Positions 45,239-54,955 of a DNA stretch of 64,000 nt are shown here, one piece after another. Position 1 is the first letter of the stretch, and every line of letters begins with the position of its first letter. The stretch is from assembly GCF_003096015.2 (NCBI RefSeq), contig NZ_CP029185.2, forward strand, positions 1,646,001 to 1,710,000, written 5' to 3'. The translations under genes and the position numbers were made by a program. Origin of the DNA: Limnobaculum parvum. Its GTDB lineage: Bacteria > Pseudomonadota > Gammaproteobacteria > Enterobacterales > Enterobacteriaceae. The notes under the pieces are model-generated. The model saw only the letters and a list, made by a program, of their open reading frames with translations. It did no database searches and was not told the DNA's origin.

Positions 45239-47005
45239 ATGGACGATTTGATTAAACGCTATTATGAAGCGGAAATGCGTTATCTGCGTGAAGCAGGTAA
45301 AGAGTTTGCACAGGTGCATCCGGACAGGGCTGGCCTGCTGAATCTCGATCGGGTTGGCGACAGAGACCCCTACGTAGAACGGCTGTTTGAAGGCTTTGCT
45401 TTTCTCATGGGCCGCCTGCGCCAAAAGCTGGACGATGACCTGCCGGAGCTGACCGAAGGGGTGGTCAGTCTGCTGTGGCCGCACTATCTGCGTATTATTC
45501 CTTCGCTGGCGATTGTTGAACTATTACCAGACTTCAACGTACTGCCGCGTAAAGAGATCGTTGAGCCGGGGTTTGGGGTACAAACTTCGCCTATCGGTCC
45601 CTCGAAAACCTGCTGTAAATATCAAACCACGCAGCGGGTAGAAATACAGCCAATCAAAATTACCCGCGCAGGCATACGTAGCCATCAGGATGGGCGCTCG
45701 GTTATCCATATGCGCTTTGATTTTGGTGAGATGGCGGACAGAAAACAGATGGATCTGTCTAATCTGAGCCTGTATATCAACGCCGACACACCGGTGGCGT
45801 CAGCCCTGTACCGCGCTATGGTGTATCAGGTCGGCGCGATGAAAATCCGCTATCCCGGCTATCAGGATGGCGCGCTACAGCCGTTTAATGGGCGCATCAC
45901 CCCGGCGGGTTTTTCTTCCGATGAGCGGCTGTGGCTGAAGCCGGATAATGCGTTTGGCGGCTATCAACTGCTGCTGGAGTATTTCACCTTCCGCGAAAAA
46001 TTTATGTTTGTTGATTTACAGGGGCTGGATTTGGCGCAAATACCGCTAGCCTGTAACGCTTTTGAACTGGAGCTGGTGTTAAATGAAATCTGGGCTGACG
46101 ACCTGCCTTTTAACGCAGAGAATATCCGTCTGCACTGTTCACCGGTGATTAATCTGTTTCCGATGGAAGCCGATCCGGTCAGAGTGAATCAATTGGACAG
46201 CGAATATCTGCTGCGTCCGCTGCTTTTGCAGGATGGACACATTGAAATCTATTCGGTGGATGCAGTGCAGTCCATCAGCCGCCACGGCCGTGCCAGCTAT
46301 GTTCCCTTCACCAGCTTTCGCCATCGCGGCGGGATGTTGCGCCATGACGCACCGGAGCGCTATTACCACACGCGCGTACGGCGCGGCGCATCGGGATTGC
46401 ACGATACTTGGTTGATTCTGGGGGGACAGGTATGGGATAGGGCAGAAGAAGTCTATGATGAGACGCTCTCTCTGCGCATTACCGGCACCAACGGCATGTT
46501 ACCCCGCAAGGCGCTGCGTAATGCGTCAATCAATCAAATCAGCCATAGCCAAACCGGCGTGGTGGCGGTGCGTAATCTGTGTGCGCCAACCTTGCCGTGC
46601 TACCCACCGGTGAATGACCGTTTTCACTGGCGGGTGTTGTCCCATCTGGCTCCTAACTACCTGTCATTAATGAATGCCGAAGTGCTGCGCGGTACCTTGG
46701 CCCTGTACGATTGGACGGACAATGAGCTTAATCGCCGCCGTCTGGAAGGCATTGTGGAGGTGAAACACAAACCGGTACAGCGCATGACCAAGGGCATGCT
46801 GGAACGCGGGGTGGAAATTGAAATCACCCTGAATACCCATCAGTTCCCCGGCGAGGGGGATGTGGCCCTGTTTGGTGAGCTGCTGCATCAGTTCTTTGCG
46901 CTATATGCCGACCTGAATCTCTTTACCCGCCTGACGTTAGTACTTTTACCTACAGGGAAACGTTTAAAATGGACCGACAGCAAGACAGTACGTTCTCCCC
47001 TTTGA
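45239..47005 (+). CDS. tssF: TssF, T6SS baseplate subunit, copy 2
   Basis: The 588-residue protein is identical to copy 1 except for about one residue (Ser in NLSLYIN, near 184). It follows tssA by 14 bases and overlaps tssG by 37. Because TssF is needed in fixed ratio with TssG and TssK, the extra copy raises dosage only if both sets are transcribed. Confidence 0.96.
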   Translation: MDDLIKRYYEAEMRYLREAGKEFAQVHPDRAGLLNLDRVGDRDPYVERLFEGFAFLMGRLRQKLDDDLPELTEGVVSLLWPHYLRIIPSLAIVELLPDFNVLPRKEIVEPGFGVQTSPIGPSKTCCKYQTTQRVEIQPIKITRAGIRSHQDGRSVIHMRFDFGEMADRKQMDLSNLSLYINADTPVASALYRAMVYQVGAMKIRYPGYQDGALQPFNGRITPAGFSSDERLWLKPDNAFGGYQLLLEYFTFREKFMFVDLQGLDLAQIPLACNAFELELVLNEIWADDLPFNAENIRLHCSPVINLFPMEADPVRVNQLDSEYLLRPLLLQDGHIEIYSVDAVQSISRHGRASYVPFTSFRHRGGMLRHDAPERYYHTRVRRGASGLHDTWLILGGQVWDRAEEVYDETLSLRITGTNGMLPRKALRNASINQISHSQTGVVAVRNLCAPTLPCYPPVNDRFHWRVLSHLAPNYLSLMNAEVLRGTLALYDWTDNELNRRRLEGIVEVKHKPVQRMTKGMLERGVEIEITLNTHQFPGEGDVALFGELLHQFFALYADLNLFTRLTLVLLPTGKRLKWTDSKTVRSPL

Positions 47006-48009
47006 TGGAAGGGCTGTTCCGGCACGTGCCGCGAATGAATTTTTATAAGTTCTGTCAGTATATTGAACAGCAACATCCTGATTTACCGCCGCTGGGCAAA
47101 ACCGAAACGCCGGGCACCGATCCGGTTCGCTTTCGGCCAGTGCCGGAGATGGGGTTTCCCGCCAGTGAAATGAAGCGAGTAGAGTGGGACGCACAATTTC
47201 CCGAGCGCCCGCCGACGGTACGCACCACCTTTTTGGGACTGTACGGCGTCGATGCGGTACTGCCTTACGCCTGGCTGGATGACATTGTTCAGCGTCAGGA
47301 GGGGCATGAGTCGCTGGAAGGGTTTCTCGATATCTTCAACCATCGGGTCATGACCCAGTATTATCGAATTTGGCTGAAATATTACTATCCGGCCGGGTTT
47401 CGCGCCGGGGGGACCGATTTAGTCTCCCAGTGTTTACTGGGGCTGGCGGGCTTCGGTATCGAAGGATCTAGCGAGCAGATAGCCGCGCCGCCGTCGCGTT
47501 TTCTGGCGCTGCTGGGGCTGATCACCCAACGAACCCGCACCGGTGACGGCTTACGCTGTGTGGTAAATTTGCTGCTACCGGGCGCGGAGGTTGAGGTGCG
47601 GGAGTTCTATCCCCAGTGGTTCAATCTTGAGTCGCCCGCCCGATTACAACGGGATGAACCGGTTAGCCTACAGCGCTCGGCGGTTTTAGGCCGACGCTTT
47701 AAAGAGAGCAACAGTGCGGTTCACGTCACCATCACCCCCATCAATATTCAACAGGTAGAAGGGCTGCTGCCCGGTGAATCGATTCATACCGATTTAATGG
47801 CGCTGCTGCGGGCCTACCTCGGCTATCGTTTTGACGCCTGTATGAACATGAATGTGAAACGGTCGTTATTGCCTAAAGCACAGTTAGGGGAATCCCGGGT
47901 GCGTTTAGGGCTCACGGCGGTGCTGGGCATGAAGCAATGGGATAAGCAACATCAGGCAATAACGGTCAATCTGGGGCGCTATGTGGGTTTAGCCGCTGGA
48001 CAGCAATAG
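46969..48009 (+). CDS. tssG: TssG, T6SS baseplate subunit, copy 2
   Basis: The 346-residue protein is identical to copy 1 at 27389. It has the same overlap with tssF and the same 17-base gap to tssJ. The absence of amino acid differences points to recent duplication or gene conversion in this part of the repeat. Confidence 0.96.
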   Translation: MDRQQDSTFSPLMEGLFRHVPRMNFYKFCQYIEQQHPDLPPLGKTETPGTDPVRFRPVPEMGFPASEMKRVEWDAQFPERPPTVRTTFLGLYGVDAVLPYAWLDDIVQRQEGHESLEGFLDIFNHRVMTQYYRIWLKYYYPAGFRAGGTDLVSQCLLGLAGFGIEGSSEQIAAPPSRFLALLGLITQRTRTGDGLRCVVNLLLPGAEVEVREFYPQWFNLESPARLQRDEPVSLQRSAVLGRRFKESNSAVHVTITPINIQQVEGLLPGESIHTDLMALLRAYLGYRFDACMNMNVKRSLLPKAQLGESRVRLGLTAVLGMKQWDKQHQAITVNLGRYVGLAAGQQ

Positions 48010-48026
48010 AGAAAAGGAATGACAAA

Positions 48027-48572
48027 ATGACAATGAAACAGCAAAAAAAGAATAAGTCAGTCGCGGTACTTGCTGTCGGCATGATGTTACTGGGCGGTCT
48101 GTTAACCGGATGTGGGCTGATGCAAACCGCAATGGATGGAACGGTCAGCGTCGCCAAAGCCATTTTTATTAAAGACATCAACGTGCTGCATCTGGACTTT
48201 GCTGCCCGCGCCGAGCTTAACCCCGGTGACGGCGGCGTTCCTGCGTCACTGGTGATTCGCACCTACCAGTTGGGCAAAAAGGAAAACTTTGAAAAAGCCA
48301 CCTATCAAGACCTGCTGGAAAATGATGAAAAGGTGCTGGGGGCGGACTTCATCTCTCGGGATGACGTGGTGCTGACCCCGTCGTCCGCCATTGCGCTGGA
48401 TTCATCAATGCATAAAGAGGCCGCGTTTGTCGGGGTGGTCGCCTTATTCCGCACGCCCAATTTGGACGATAACAGCTGGCGCGTGCTGATTGAACGTAAT
48501 GATTTAGAGGCAGATAAACCGAGGCTGCTGGTGGCGAACTACGCGGAAATCGGTTTGGTTCCGGTCAAATAA
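48027..48572 (+). CDS. tssJ: TssJ, outer-membrane lipoprotein, copy 2
   Basis: The 181-residue protein is identical to copy 1, with signal peptide and lipobox LLTGC. It anchors the membrane complex in the outer membrane. Its ribosome site and spacing are the same as in copy 1. Confidence 0.95.
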   Translation: MTMKQQKKNKSVAVLAVGMMLLGGLLTGCGLMQTAMDGTVSVAKAIFIKDINVLHLDFAARAELNPGDGGVPASLVIRTYQLGKKENFEKATYQDLLENDEKVLGADFISRDDVVLTPSSAIALDSSMHKEAAFVGVVALFRTPNLDDNSWRVLIERNDLEADKPRLLVANYAEIGLVPVK

Positions 48573-48584
48573 CAAGGAGTCACG

Positions 48585-48998
48585 ATGGGACCGTCACTGT
48601 ATGAATCCCTGATGGGGAATTTTAAATCGGGTATCGCGGTGGATGAGGTGAATGAACAGACGCAAACCATCCTCAGCGTGATGGACAACATTCAACGTAT
48701 CCTCAACAGCCGGGCTGGCGCGATTAAATATCTGCCGGACTATGGCTTACCCGATCTCAGCCTGATTTATCAGGAATTGCCGTCATCAGCCCACAGCCTG
48801 ATGCGAGCTATCCAGCATACGTTGCTCAAGTACGAACCGCGCCTGTATGACGTTGAACTGACGCTGGAGCCCGGCGGAAAAGAGATGATCCTCAGCTACA
48901 CCTTAACCTGCCATCTAAAAGAAATAGGGCTGGTACGCTTCGGTACCTACTTTATGCCGGAAGGCAGGGCGATATTACGGCGGTTGACGGTGCGGTGA
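48585..48998 (+). CDS. tssE: TssE, gp25-like baseplate subunit, copy 2
   Basis: The 137-residue protein is identical to copy 1 at 29005. It ends the second core set; the conserved hairpin and vgrG3 follow. Confidence 0.95.
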   Translation: MGPSLYESLMGNFKSGIAVDEVNEQTQTILSVMDNIQRILNSRAGAIKYLPDYGLPDLSLIYQELPSSAHSLMRAIQHTLLKYEPRLYDVELTLEPGGKEMILSYTLTCHLKEIGLVRFGTYFMPEGRAILRRLTVR

Positions 48999-49018
48999 GA
49001 GAACGTAAATGGATGGCA

Positions 49019-49036
49019 GTCAGGTTGTTACCTGAC
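49019..49036 (+). promoter_or_regulatory. Short perfect hairpin between tssE copy 2 and vgrG3
   Basis: This is the same GTCAGGT-TGTT-ACCTGAC element as at 29439, again 24 bases before the GTG start of the vgrG. Confidence 0.6.
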
Positions 49037-49060
49037 CGGCATTAAGGGAGGAGAAATAGC

Positions 49061-52000
49061 GTGAAAGATAAAGTTATCAGTGCGGGTAGAGCCATGTTGA
49101 ATGAGCAGCTTAAGGCTTATGGAATAGGTGATACTTCCGGGTCAGCCAGCACCGGTTTTTCATCATTAGGTGATGGCATCAACCGTTATCAGTTGGCGAT
49201 AGACGGATTGAACGCCCCACTTTCTGTGTTAAGCGTACAGGGCCATGAACACCTGAGCGAAACCTGGCAATACGACATTCAGTTTACCGCACAGCATGGC
49301 CTGACCATGGAGCAGATACTGAGTGAAAAAGCGGTGTTTACGCTGGCTCCCGGCGGTATCAACAGCTTGAGCGGTGCAGCCGGTCAGTTAAGCCATGAAC
49401 TGATGAGCGCGTTTAACGCCTTTGGCGGGATGTTCAGCGATAAGATTGGCGGTATCACCGGTAAAACCTCGGGCTTATTGGGCAAAGCAGGCTCCAGCCT
49501 GTCGACCCTCAGCGGTATCACCCGTTCACTAGGCGGTAGTGAAAGCGAAACCCGAATTTTATACGGGGTGGTCACCGCGTTCAGTCAGTTAGCCACATCG
49601 GCAGACGAAGCCCGTTACGCCATTACGCTCGCCCCGCGTTTAGCCCTGCTGGAGAACACCCAAAACAGCGCCATCTACCAGAACCAGACGGTTCCCCAAG
49701 TGGTAGAGCAGGTGCTGCGTCAACACGAAATGACCGGGGTGGATTTTCGCTTTGAGCTCACGGAAAGCTACCCGGTCAAAGAGTACATCTCTCAATGGCA
49801 AGAGAGCGACCTGACCTTTATTCGCCGGTTGCTGGCGGACAGCGGTATCTGGTTTCGCTTTGAAACCCACACCAAACACAACTGTGATGTGGTGGTGTTT
49901 GGCGATTGTGAACAGCAATATCAGGATGGCCCAACCGCCAGCTATCGTCAGCCTTCTGGCAATAACGACAACGGGGTGGAATCGGTATGGGATATGTCGG
50001 TAGCCCGTAAGACCGTGCCCAAAAATGTGCTGACCCAAGACTACAACTACCGTAACGCCCAAACCGGCATGAAGTCCGACGTTAACAGCGCGCAAAAAGA
50101 TAACACCACCCGCGGTCAACATTATGTTTACGGTGAGCACTATCGCGACAAAGGCGAAGACACCAACCACGCCAATGCACAGGATGATTTAGTCGGTCAG
50201 TTCAGAAATATGATGCCAAACGGCTTAGGGGATATCCCCGGCGTCAGCCAGTTAAGCGGCGTGGCAGGCTCGGTGGGCGGTGCGGTCAGCGGCGTTAAGG
50301 GTGGGGTTTCATTACCCTCGCCAGCGGGTATCGCCGGAGGAACATCGGCTGCGGGTATGGGCAATATCGCCAGCGCTGCCGCGGGTTCAGTGGGTTCCTC
50401 TGCTCGTTCAGCGGTTTCCGGCGTGACCGGTACGGTACAGAACATGGCGGGTCAGGCCAAAGGGGCTTTCGACAGCGTCGGCAGTTCGCTAGGAGGCTTA
50501 TCCGATAAAGGCGGAGACCTGCTCAATGGCTTGAGCGGCAGCGACAGTGAAAGTGACGCTGCTGCCAGCGAAGAGCCCGAGGGCGTAGGGCAAGGTGCTT
50601 GGTACGCTCGCCTGCGCCATCAGCGCTTTATGACCGAACAAATCACCATCAGCGGAAAGACCACCTTATCCCATCTGGCACCGGGGCAAATTCTGACTGT
50701 CTCCGGCTCGCCGATAGCGGAAGCGGGCAGCGGCATTCTGATTGTGTCAGTAGAGACGCAGGGCGACCGCCAACAGGCTTACGTTATCAGCTTTACCGGT
50801 ATTCCTTACGACGTACTGCGCCCATATCGTCCGGCCCGTTTGGTCTGGCCGACCATCAGCGGCACCTTACCGGCACGCATCACCAGCCCGGATAATGACA
50901 CCTACAGCTATATCGACGCACAGGGCCGCTATCGGGTGAAGATGGACTTTGACCTGAACGACAACTGGCGTAAAGGGGAAGAGAGCCTGTGGATGCGGCT
51001 GGCGAAAGCCTACGCCGGTGAAACCTATGGCATTCACTTCCCGCTGATTGACGGCACCGAAGTGGCTATCGCCTTTACCGAAGGCAACCCTGACCGTCCA
51101 TATATCGCCCATGCCATGCACGACTCCCGTCACGGTGATGTAGTCACCGTGGCCAACCATAAACGTAACGTTATTCGCACCCCGGCTAATAACAAATTGG
51201 GAATGGACGACGAGCGCGGCAAAGAGCACATCAAAGTCGCCACCGAATACGGCAAAACCCAGCTGAATATGGGGCATCTGGTGGATGCGGAGCGTAAACA
51301 ACGGGGAGAAGGGTTTGAGCTGCGCACCGATGAGTGGGGGGCAATACGGGCGGGGAAAGGGCTGTTTATTAGTGCGGATGAGCAGCAGACCGCCAAAGGT
51401 GAAGTCCGGTCGATGGAGCCTGCGCTAAGCCTGCTGGAAGCGGCTTATTCTCAAATGCAGGGTCTGAACCATGCGGCAGAACAGGCTCAGGCGCTGGTGG
51501 CGGAAATCGCGGCGCAGAAGACGCTGATTGAGCAAAAACTGAAGGATCTGACGGCGAGCGTGATACTGGCCAGTGCACCGGACGGCATTGGTATTGCCAG
51601 CGGTGAGGACATGCAACTGGCGGCGTCTAACAATCTGTATCTCAACGCGGGCAGCAATGCGGATATTGGCGTGGGTAAAAAACTGACGCTGGCAACGGGT
51701 GACGGTATCAGCCTGTTTACTCAGAACAGCGGTATGAAACTGCTGGCTAATCAGGGGAAGGTGGAAGTACAGGCGCAAAATGACGCCATGCAGCTGGCCT
51801 CAAAGCAGGATATGGAGATTGCCAGCGTGGATGGGAAGGTCTCAGCCGTGGCTGTCCAGGAGTTGATTCTGATTTGCGGTGGGGCATATATAAAAATTTC
51901 GGCTGGAAATATTGAATTAGGATGTCCGAAGAATATAACCATTAAGTCGATTGCGATGCAGAAGATGGGGCCGGCGAGTTTATATGTACCTAAGCCTGAA

Positions 52001-52465
52001 TGGAATGATACTGAACTGGTTGATATTAAACTGAACCTAAAATTAAGCGATATTCCCGGTACCAGCGGTATCGCAATGAGTGGTCAGTTCTGGAGCATAG
52101 TACAAGCTAAGGATGAAATGGGGGCTTTAGTTCAGCGAAATTATATCCTTAGTGGTAAAAGCAATGATGAAGGGAATATCAGCTTGACTGACGAAGAAAA
52201 TAAGACATTTAATCAGGCGTATAAGAAAAGTCCCAACCAATTGTGGCTGGTATCTAAAGGCCGGGCTACGGCTATGCGCTTTAAGCAGGTTTCAGAAAAT
52301 TGGGATGAAGGTGAAAAACTCCGCCAGTCATTAGATGCTATGGGCTATACCTCTGGGCTGAACAGCACTCATGGTAAAGATAATATCGATGATGTCATTG
52401 ACGTGGTTAAAACAGAACAGTCAGGCAGTGATGGAACACAATTATTTAATCGGTTAAAGGGATAA
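49061..52465 (+). CDS. vgrG: VgrG3, spike protein with a C-terminal extension
   Basis: The 1134-residue VgrG starts at GTG behind AAGGGAGGAG. Its gp27/gp5 regions and two Gly/Ser-rich insertions resemble VgrG2 up to ~50583, then carry their own variants (RLVWPTISG, VVTVANHKRNVIRT, NKLGMDD). After the beta-helical DUF2345-like region (~775-965) comes an extra domain of about 150 residues (from PASLYVPKPEWNDTELVD to the end) that VgrG1 and VgrG2 lack. No adaptor gene separates it from the phospholipase gene 6 bases downstream, so the extension may itself bind that effector. Confidence 0.95.
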   Translation: MKDKVISAGRAMLNEQLKAYGIGDTSGSASTGFSSLGDGINRYQLAIDGLNAPLSVLSVQGHEHLSETWQYDIQFTAQHGLTMEQILSEKAVFTLAPGGINSLSGAAGQLSHELMSAFNAFGGMFSDKIGGITGKTSGLLGKAGSSLSTLSGITRSLGGSESETRILYGVVTAFSQLATSADEARYAITLAPRLALLENTQNSAIYQNQTVPQVVEQVLRQHEMTGVDFRFELTESYPVKEYISQWQESDLTFIRRLLADSGIWFRFETHTKHNCDVVVFGDCEQQYQDGPTASYRQPSGNNDNGVESVWDMSVARKTVPKNVLTQDYNYRNAQTGMKSDVNSAQKDNTTRGQHYVYGEHYRDKGEDTNHANAQDDLVGQFRNMMPNGLGDIPGVSQLSGVAGSVGGAVSGVKGGVSLPSPAGIAGGTSAAGMGNIASAAAGSVGSSARSAVSGVTGTVQNMAGQAKGAFDSVGSSLGGLSDKGGDLLNGLSGSDSESDAAASEEPEGVGQGAWYARLRHQRFMTEQITISGKTTLSHLAPGQILTVSGSPIAEAGSGILIVSVETQGDRQQAYVISFTGIPYDVLRPYRPARLVWPTISGTLPARITSPDNDTYSYIDAQGRYRVKMDFDLNDNWRKGEESLWMRLAKAYAGETYGIHFPLIDGTEVAIAFTEGNPDRPYIAHAMHDSRHGDVVTVANHKRNVIRTPANNKLGMDDERGKEHIKVATEYGKTQLNMGHLVDAERKQRGEGFELRTDEWGAIRAGKGLFISADEQQTAKGEVRSMEPALSLLEAAYSQMQGLNHAAEQAQALVAEIAAQKTLIEQKLKDLTASVILASAPDGIGIASGEDMQLAASNNLYLNAGSNADIGVGKKLTLATGDGISLFTQNSGMKLLANQGKVEVQAQNDAMQLASKQDMEIASVDGKVSAVAVQELILICGGAYIKISAGNIELGCPKNITIKSIAMQKMGPASLYVPKPEWNDTELVDIKLNLKLSDIPGTSGIAMSGQFWSIVQAKDEMGALVQRNYILSGKSNDEGNISLTDEENKTFNQAYKKSPNQLWLVSKGRATAMRFKQVSENWDEGEKLRQSLDAMGYTSGLNSTHGKDNIDDVIDVVKTEQSGSDGTQLFNRLKG

Positions 52466-52471
52466 CAGCTT

Positions 52472-54955
52472 ATGACTAAGATATTAGTGGGTGACGATGG
52501 CAGTTGTTTACTATCATACCAAAACCATAAGTTATTTGGTGAAGCGAAGAATCAGTTTGCTCATTATAGATCGGGTAATAAAGCTGAACCCTGTATCAGC
52601 GGCCAAGACTACTACGCTAAGTTAGTTGAAGATATGAGGGGCGCAAAAGAAGAGATCAATATTGTCGGCTGGCAGGTAAACTGGGACGTACAGCTCAAGC
52701 CAGAAGATCCTGCAGAGAGTGGATTAAGACTGTATGACCTTATTAAAGAGGTGGTGACCAAAAACGAGAACTTAATTGTCCGGGTAATGATTTGGTCGGG
52801 TGACACTAAGGTACTTTATACCTATGCACCAGACACCCAGAAGGTGCTGGAAACCATCAATCAGCAGGTTGGCCGTGATGCAGTGTATGTACAGCTATCA
52901 AACACTATGGCTGACGATACACCAATGTATTTTAGCCACCACCAAAAATTTGTGGTTATAGACCGAAAAATTGCTTTCTTAGGCGGAATGGATCTCGCGC
53001 ACGGGCGATATGATAATGCTCGTTACGACCTGCATCCGGAAATTAATCCTGAGCTGAAAAAGTCCGGTGCTATGGGACGTCAGATGCTTAACCGCTATAA
53101 CTCCTGTATTGCCGGGGTAGGAAAATACCGCGAAGGTGAAATTATCGACCCCGACTTATTGACCGGTTTATACGATCGCTGGTTTAACCGTGATTCGGTG
53201 ATTGAAAAAATTAATCAGGGTGCGTGGCAGGGCGGAAAAGTAGGCGAGATTATTCTGCCGAATTACATTAATAATGAAACGCTAGACTTAAATAAACAAC
53301 CGCGAATGCCATGGCAAGATGTGCAGGTACGGTTTGAAGGGCCCGCTGTATTAGATCTGTTACGTAACTTTGCGTTGCGTTGGAACTGTCAGGCATCGGT
53401 GGCAGATTATTACCCCATTCCAACTATTGCGGAGTGTAAAGATCAGTCCACTGCGGTTGGCAATGTCGATATTCAGGTATTACGCAGCGTATCAAAAGTG
53501 CAGTGTAACAAAGAGCACAGAATAATAACGCGTTATGCACCTGATGAATTACCTTTTTATCCGAAAAAAGAAGATATTGGTATTCAGAGTGAGATTTATC
53601 AGGCAATGCGCCGGCTGATTCAGGGGGCACAGAATTATATCTATATCGAGAATCAGTTCTTTACCTCTTTCTATGGTGAGATGAGAGATTTTGATAAAGA
53701 TCTTTCTATCCCTGCGCAACAGGCGCGAACAACATTATCGTATAAAGAACGCCTTAGTCAGGCGCTGGCGGCTTGGCCAGATACTTATAAAAATGGCGAG
53801 ATCCACAATTTGATATGCCAGGACCTTGGTGAGCGTATCTATAAGCATATTTTGAATGAAGGTGCTGAGGAGGGAGAGCTGGAGGGATTTCACGTCTATA
53901 TTGTACTGCCGGTCTACCCTGAAGGTGAGCTTGATGATACGGCTACCATGTCAACTATCTTTCATACCATGCAGGCGTTGGTTCACGGAGAGAAAAGCCT
54001 GTTAAAGCAGATACGCCGTGCAATTCGGGTTATGGAATTAATCAATGAACGAAATGAGGGTGAAAGTGACAATGGCATCACGACGAGAGATGCCGAGAAA
54101 CTAGCGGATAGCGAATTTTTAGCTCGAGATGATCGCGGTGCTATCTTGATGGAAGATTATAAGAAATGTCAAAAATATGTATCGCTGCTGAATTTGCGCA
54201 ACTGGGAAAAGATTGGCGGTAACTATGTGACTGAGCAAATTTATGTGCACAGTAAAATGATGGTGGTTGACGATCGCTATGCCCTGATTGGCAGCGCCAA
54301 TATTAGCGATCGCAGTATGCTGGGTACGCGGGATTCAGAAGTAGCAGTATTGATGATTGATGGCGAGGGTGATTGTCATTCTCGTAAAGTGGCGAAAGCG
54401 TTGCGACAAAACCTGTGGAAAAAGATATTGGGCGCGAGTGATTCATCAGATCCGGATAAATCACCGGATCCGATAAGGAAAAAGATTGATGAGGGGCTAT
54501 TAAAACATATTATGGAATATCCCTATTCAGAAAGAACGATTGAAGCAATAAATCAGATTGCTGAAGATAATTCGAGAATTTATGACAAGATGTTTAATTT
54601 TATCCCTCGTAACTATTTTGGGAATTCTGAAGATGAACAATTTTCATCTATATTTCCAACATTAGACTCAGAAAATATAAATAAGGGAAATAAAATAGAT
54701 AAGAAAACCTTACCACTATACCCTGAATTCTGGGCAAACTATGTTAATAGTGATAAGAAAGAATTGGGAGATACACAAGGTTATATTACCCAATTCCCAA
54801 TATTCTGGGGGAATACGGAGAATAATAATACCGGTATGGCTGAGCAGTCTATTACACAGAATGACAATTACCATGGTATCGATATTTTAAATCAATCGGC
54901 AGAGGAAGTGGTTCTTGCCTCAACAGAACAGCATAAACCGGAGACTAAGGTATGA
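52472..54955 (+). CDS. Tle5-type phospholipase D effector
   Basis: The 827-residue protein carries two HKD motifs of the phospholipase D superfamily: HHQKFVVID near residue 155 (followed by FLGGMDLAHGRYD) and VHSKMMVVD near residue 591 (followed by IGSANISDRSMLGTRDSEVAV). Both have the full HxKx4D set, so the enzyme should be active on membrane phospholipids. It has no signal peptide. Size and location behind a vgrG match Tle5 lipase effectors (PldA/PldB-like), which act in the target periplasm. The C-terminal ~130 residues after the second motif are AT-rich and unrelated to the family as far as I can see. The stop overlaps the next gene by four bases. Confidence 0.9.
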   Translation: MTKILVGDDGSCLLSYQNHKLFGEAKNQFAHYRSGNKAEPCISGQDYYAKLVEDMRGAKEEINIVGWQVNWDVQLKPEDPAESGLRLYDLIKEVVTKNENLIVRVMIWSGDTKVLYTYAPDTQKVLETINQQVGRDAVYVQLSNTMADDTPMYFSHHQKFVVIDRKIAFLGGMDLAHGRYDNARYDLHPEINPELKKSGAMGRQMLNRYNSCIAGVGKYREGEIIDPDLLTGLYDRWFNRDSVIEKINQGAWQGGKVGEIILPNYINNETLDLNKQPRMPWQDVQVRFEGPAVLDLLRNFALRWNCQASVADYYPIPTIAECKDQSTAVGNVDIQVLRSVSKVQCNKEHRIITRYAPDELPFYPKKEDIGIQSEIYQAMRRLIQGAQNYIYIENQFFTSFYGEMRDFDKDLSIPAQQARTTLSYKERLSQALAAWPDTYKNGEIHNLICQDLGERIYKHILNEGAEEGELEGFHVYIVLPVYPEGELDDTATMSTIFHTMQALVHGEKSLLKQIRRAIRVMELINERNEGESDNGITTRDAEKLADSEFLARDDRGAILMEDYKKCQKYVSLLNLRNWEKIGGNYVTEQIYVHSKMMVVDDRYALIGSANISDRSMLGTRDSEVAVLMIDGEGDCHSRKVAKALRQNLWKKILGASDSSDPDKSPDPIRKKIDEGLLKHIMEYPYSERTIEAINQIAEDNSRIYDKMFNFIPRNYFGNSEDEQFSSIFPTLDSENINKGNKIDKKTLPLYPEFWANYVNSDKKELGDTQGYITQFPIFWGNTENNNTGMAEQSITQNDNYHGIDILNQSAEEVVLASTEQHKPETKV

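Larger units (their letters stand above)
40332..50583 (+). repeat. Large direct repeat, copy B (tssM 3' part through the first half of vgrG3)
   Basis: This is the counterpart of 20753-31003. It covers tssM from codon ~97, tssA (intact here), tssF, tssG, tssJ, tssE and the 5' half of vgrG3. The unit spacing is about 19.58 kb. Looser homology continues to 51360 (end of GAIRAGKG in VgrG3). Confidence 0.95.

Noticed and set aside
49640..50170. Long minus-strand open frame inside vgrG3 (and matching ones in vgrG1 and vgrG2)
   Set aside because: It lies fully antisense to a strongly supported gene, has no ribosome site, and reflects codon bias of the GC-rich vgrG; the parallel frames are there only because the vgrGs are repeated.
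20753..50583. The duplication as a simple assembly error
   Set aside because: The copies have different flanking cassettes, a different tssM 5' end, scattered substitutions and one copy-specific frameshift. A collapsed or repeated contig would not create these, although long reads should confirm.
52472..54955. Cardiolipin synthase as the identity of the two-HKD protein
   Set aside because: It has no N-terminal membrane segments, is far longer than cardiolipin synthases, and sits between a vgrG and exported immunity genes, which fits a Tle5 effector.
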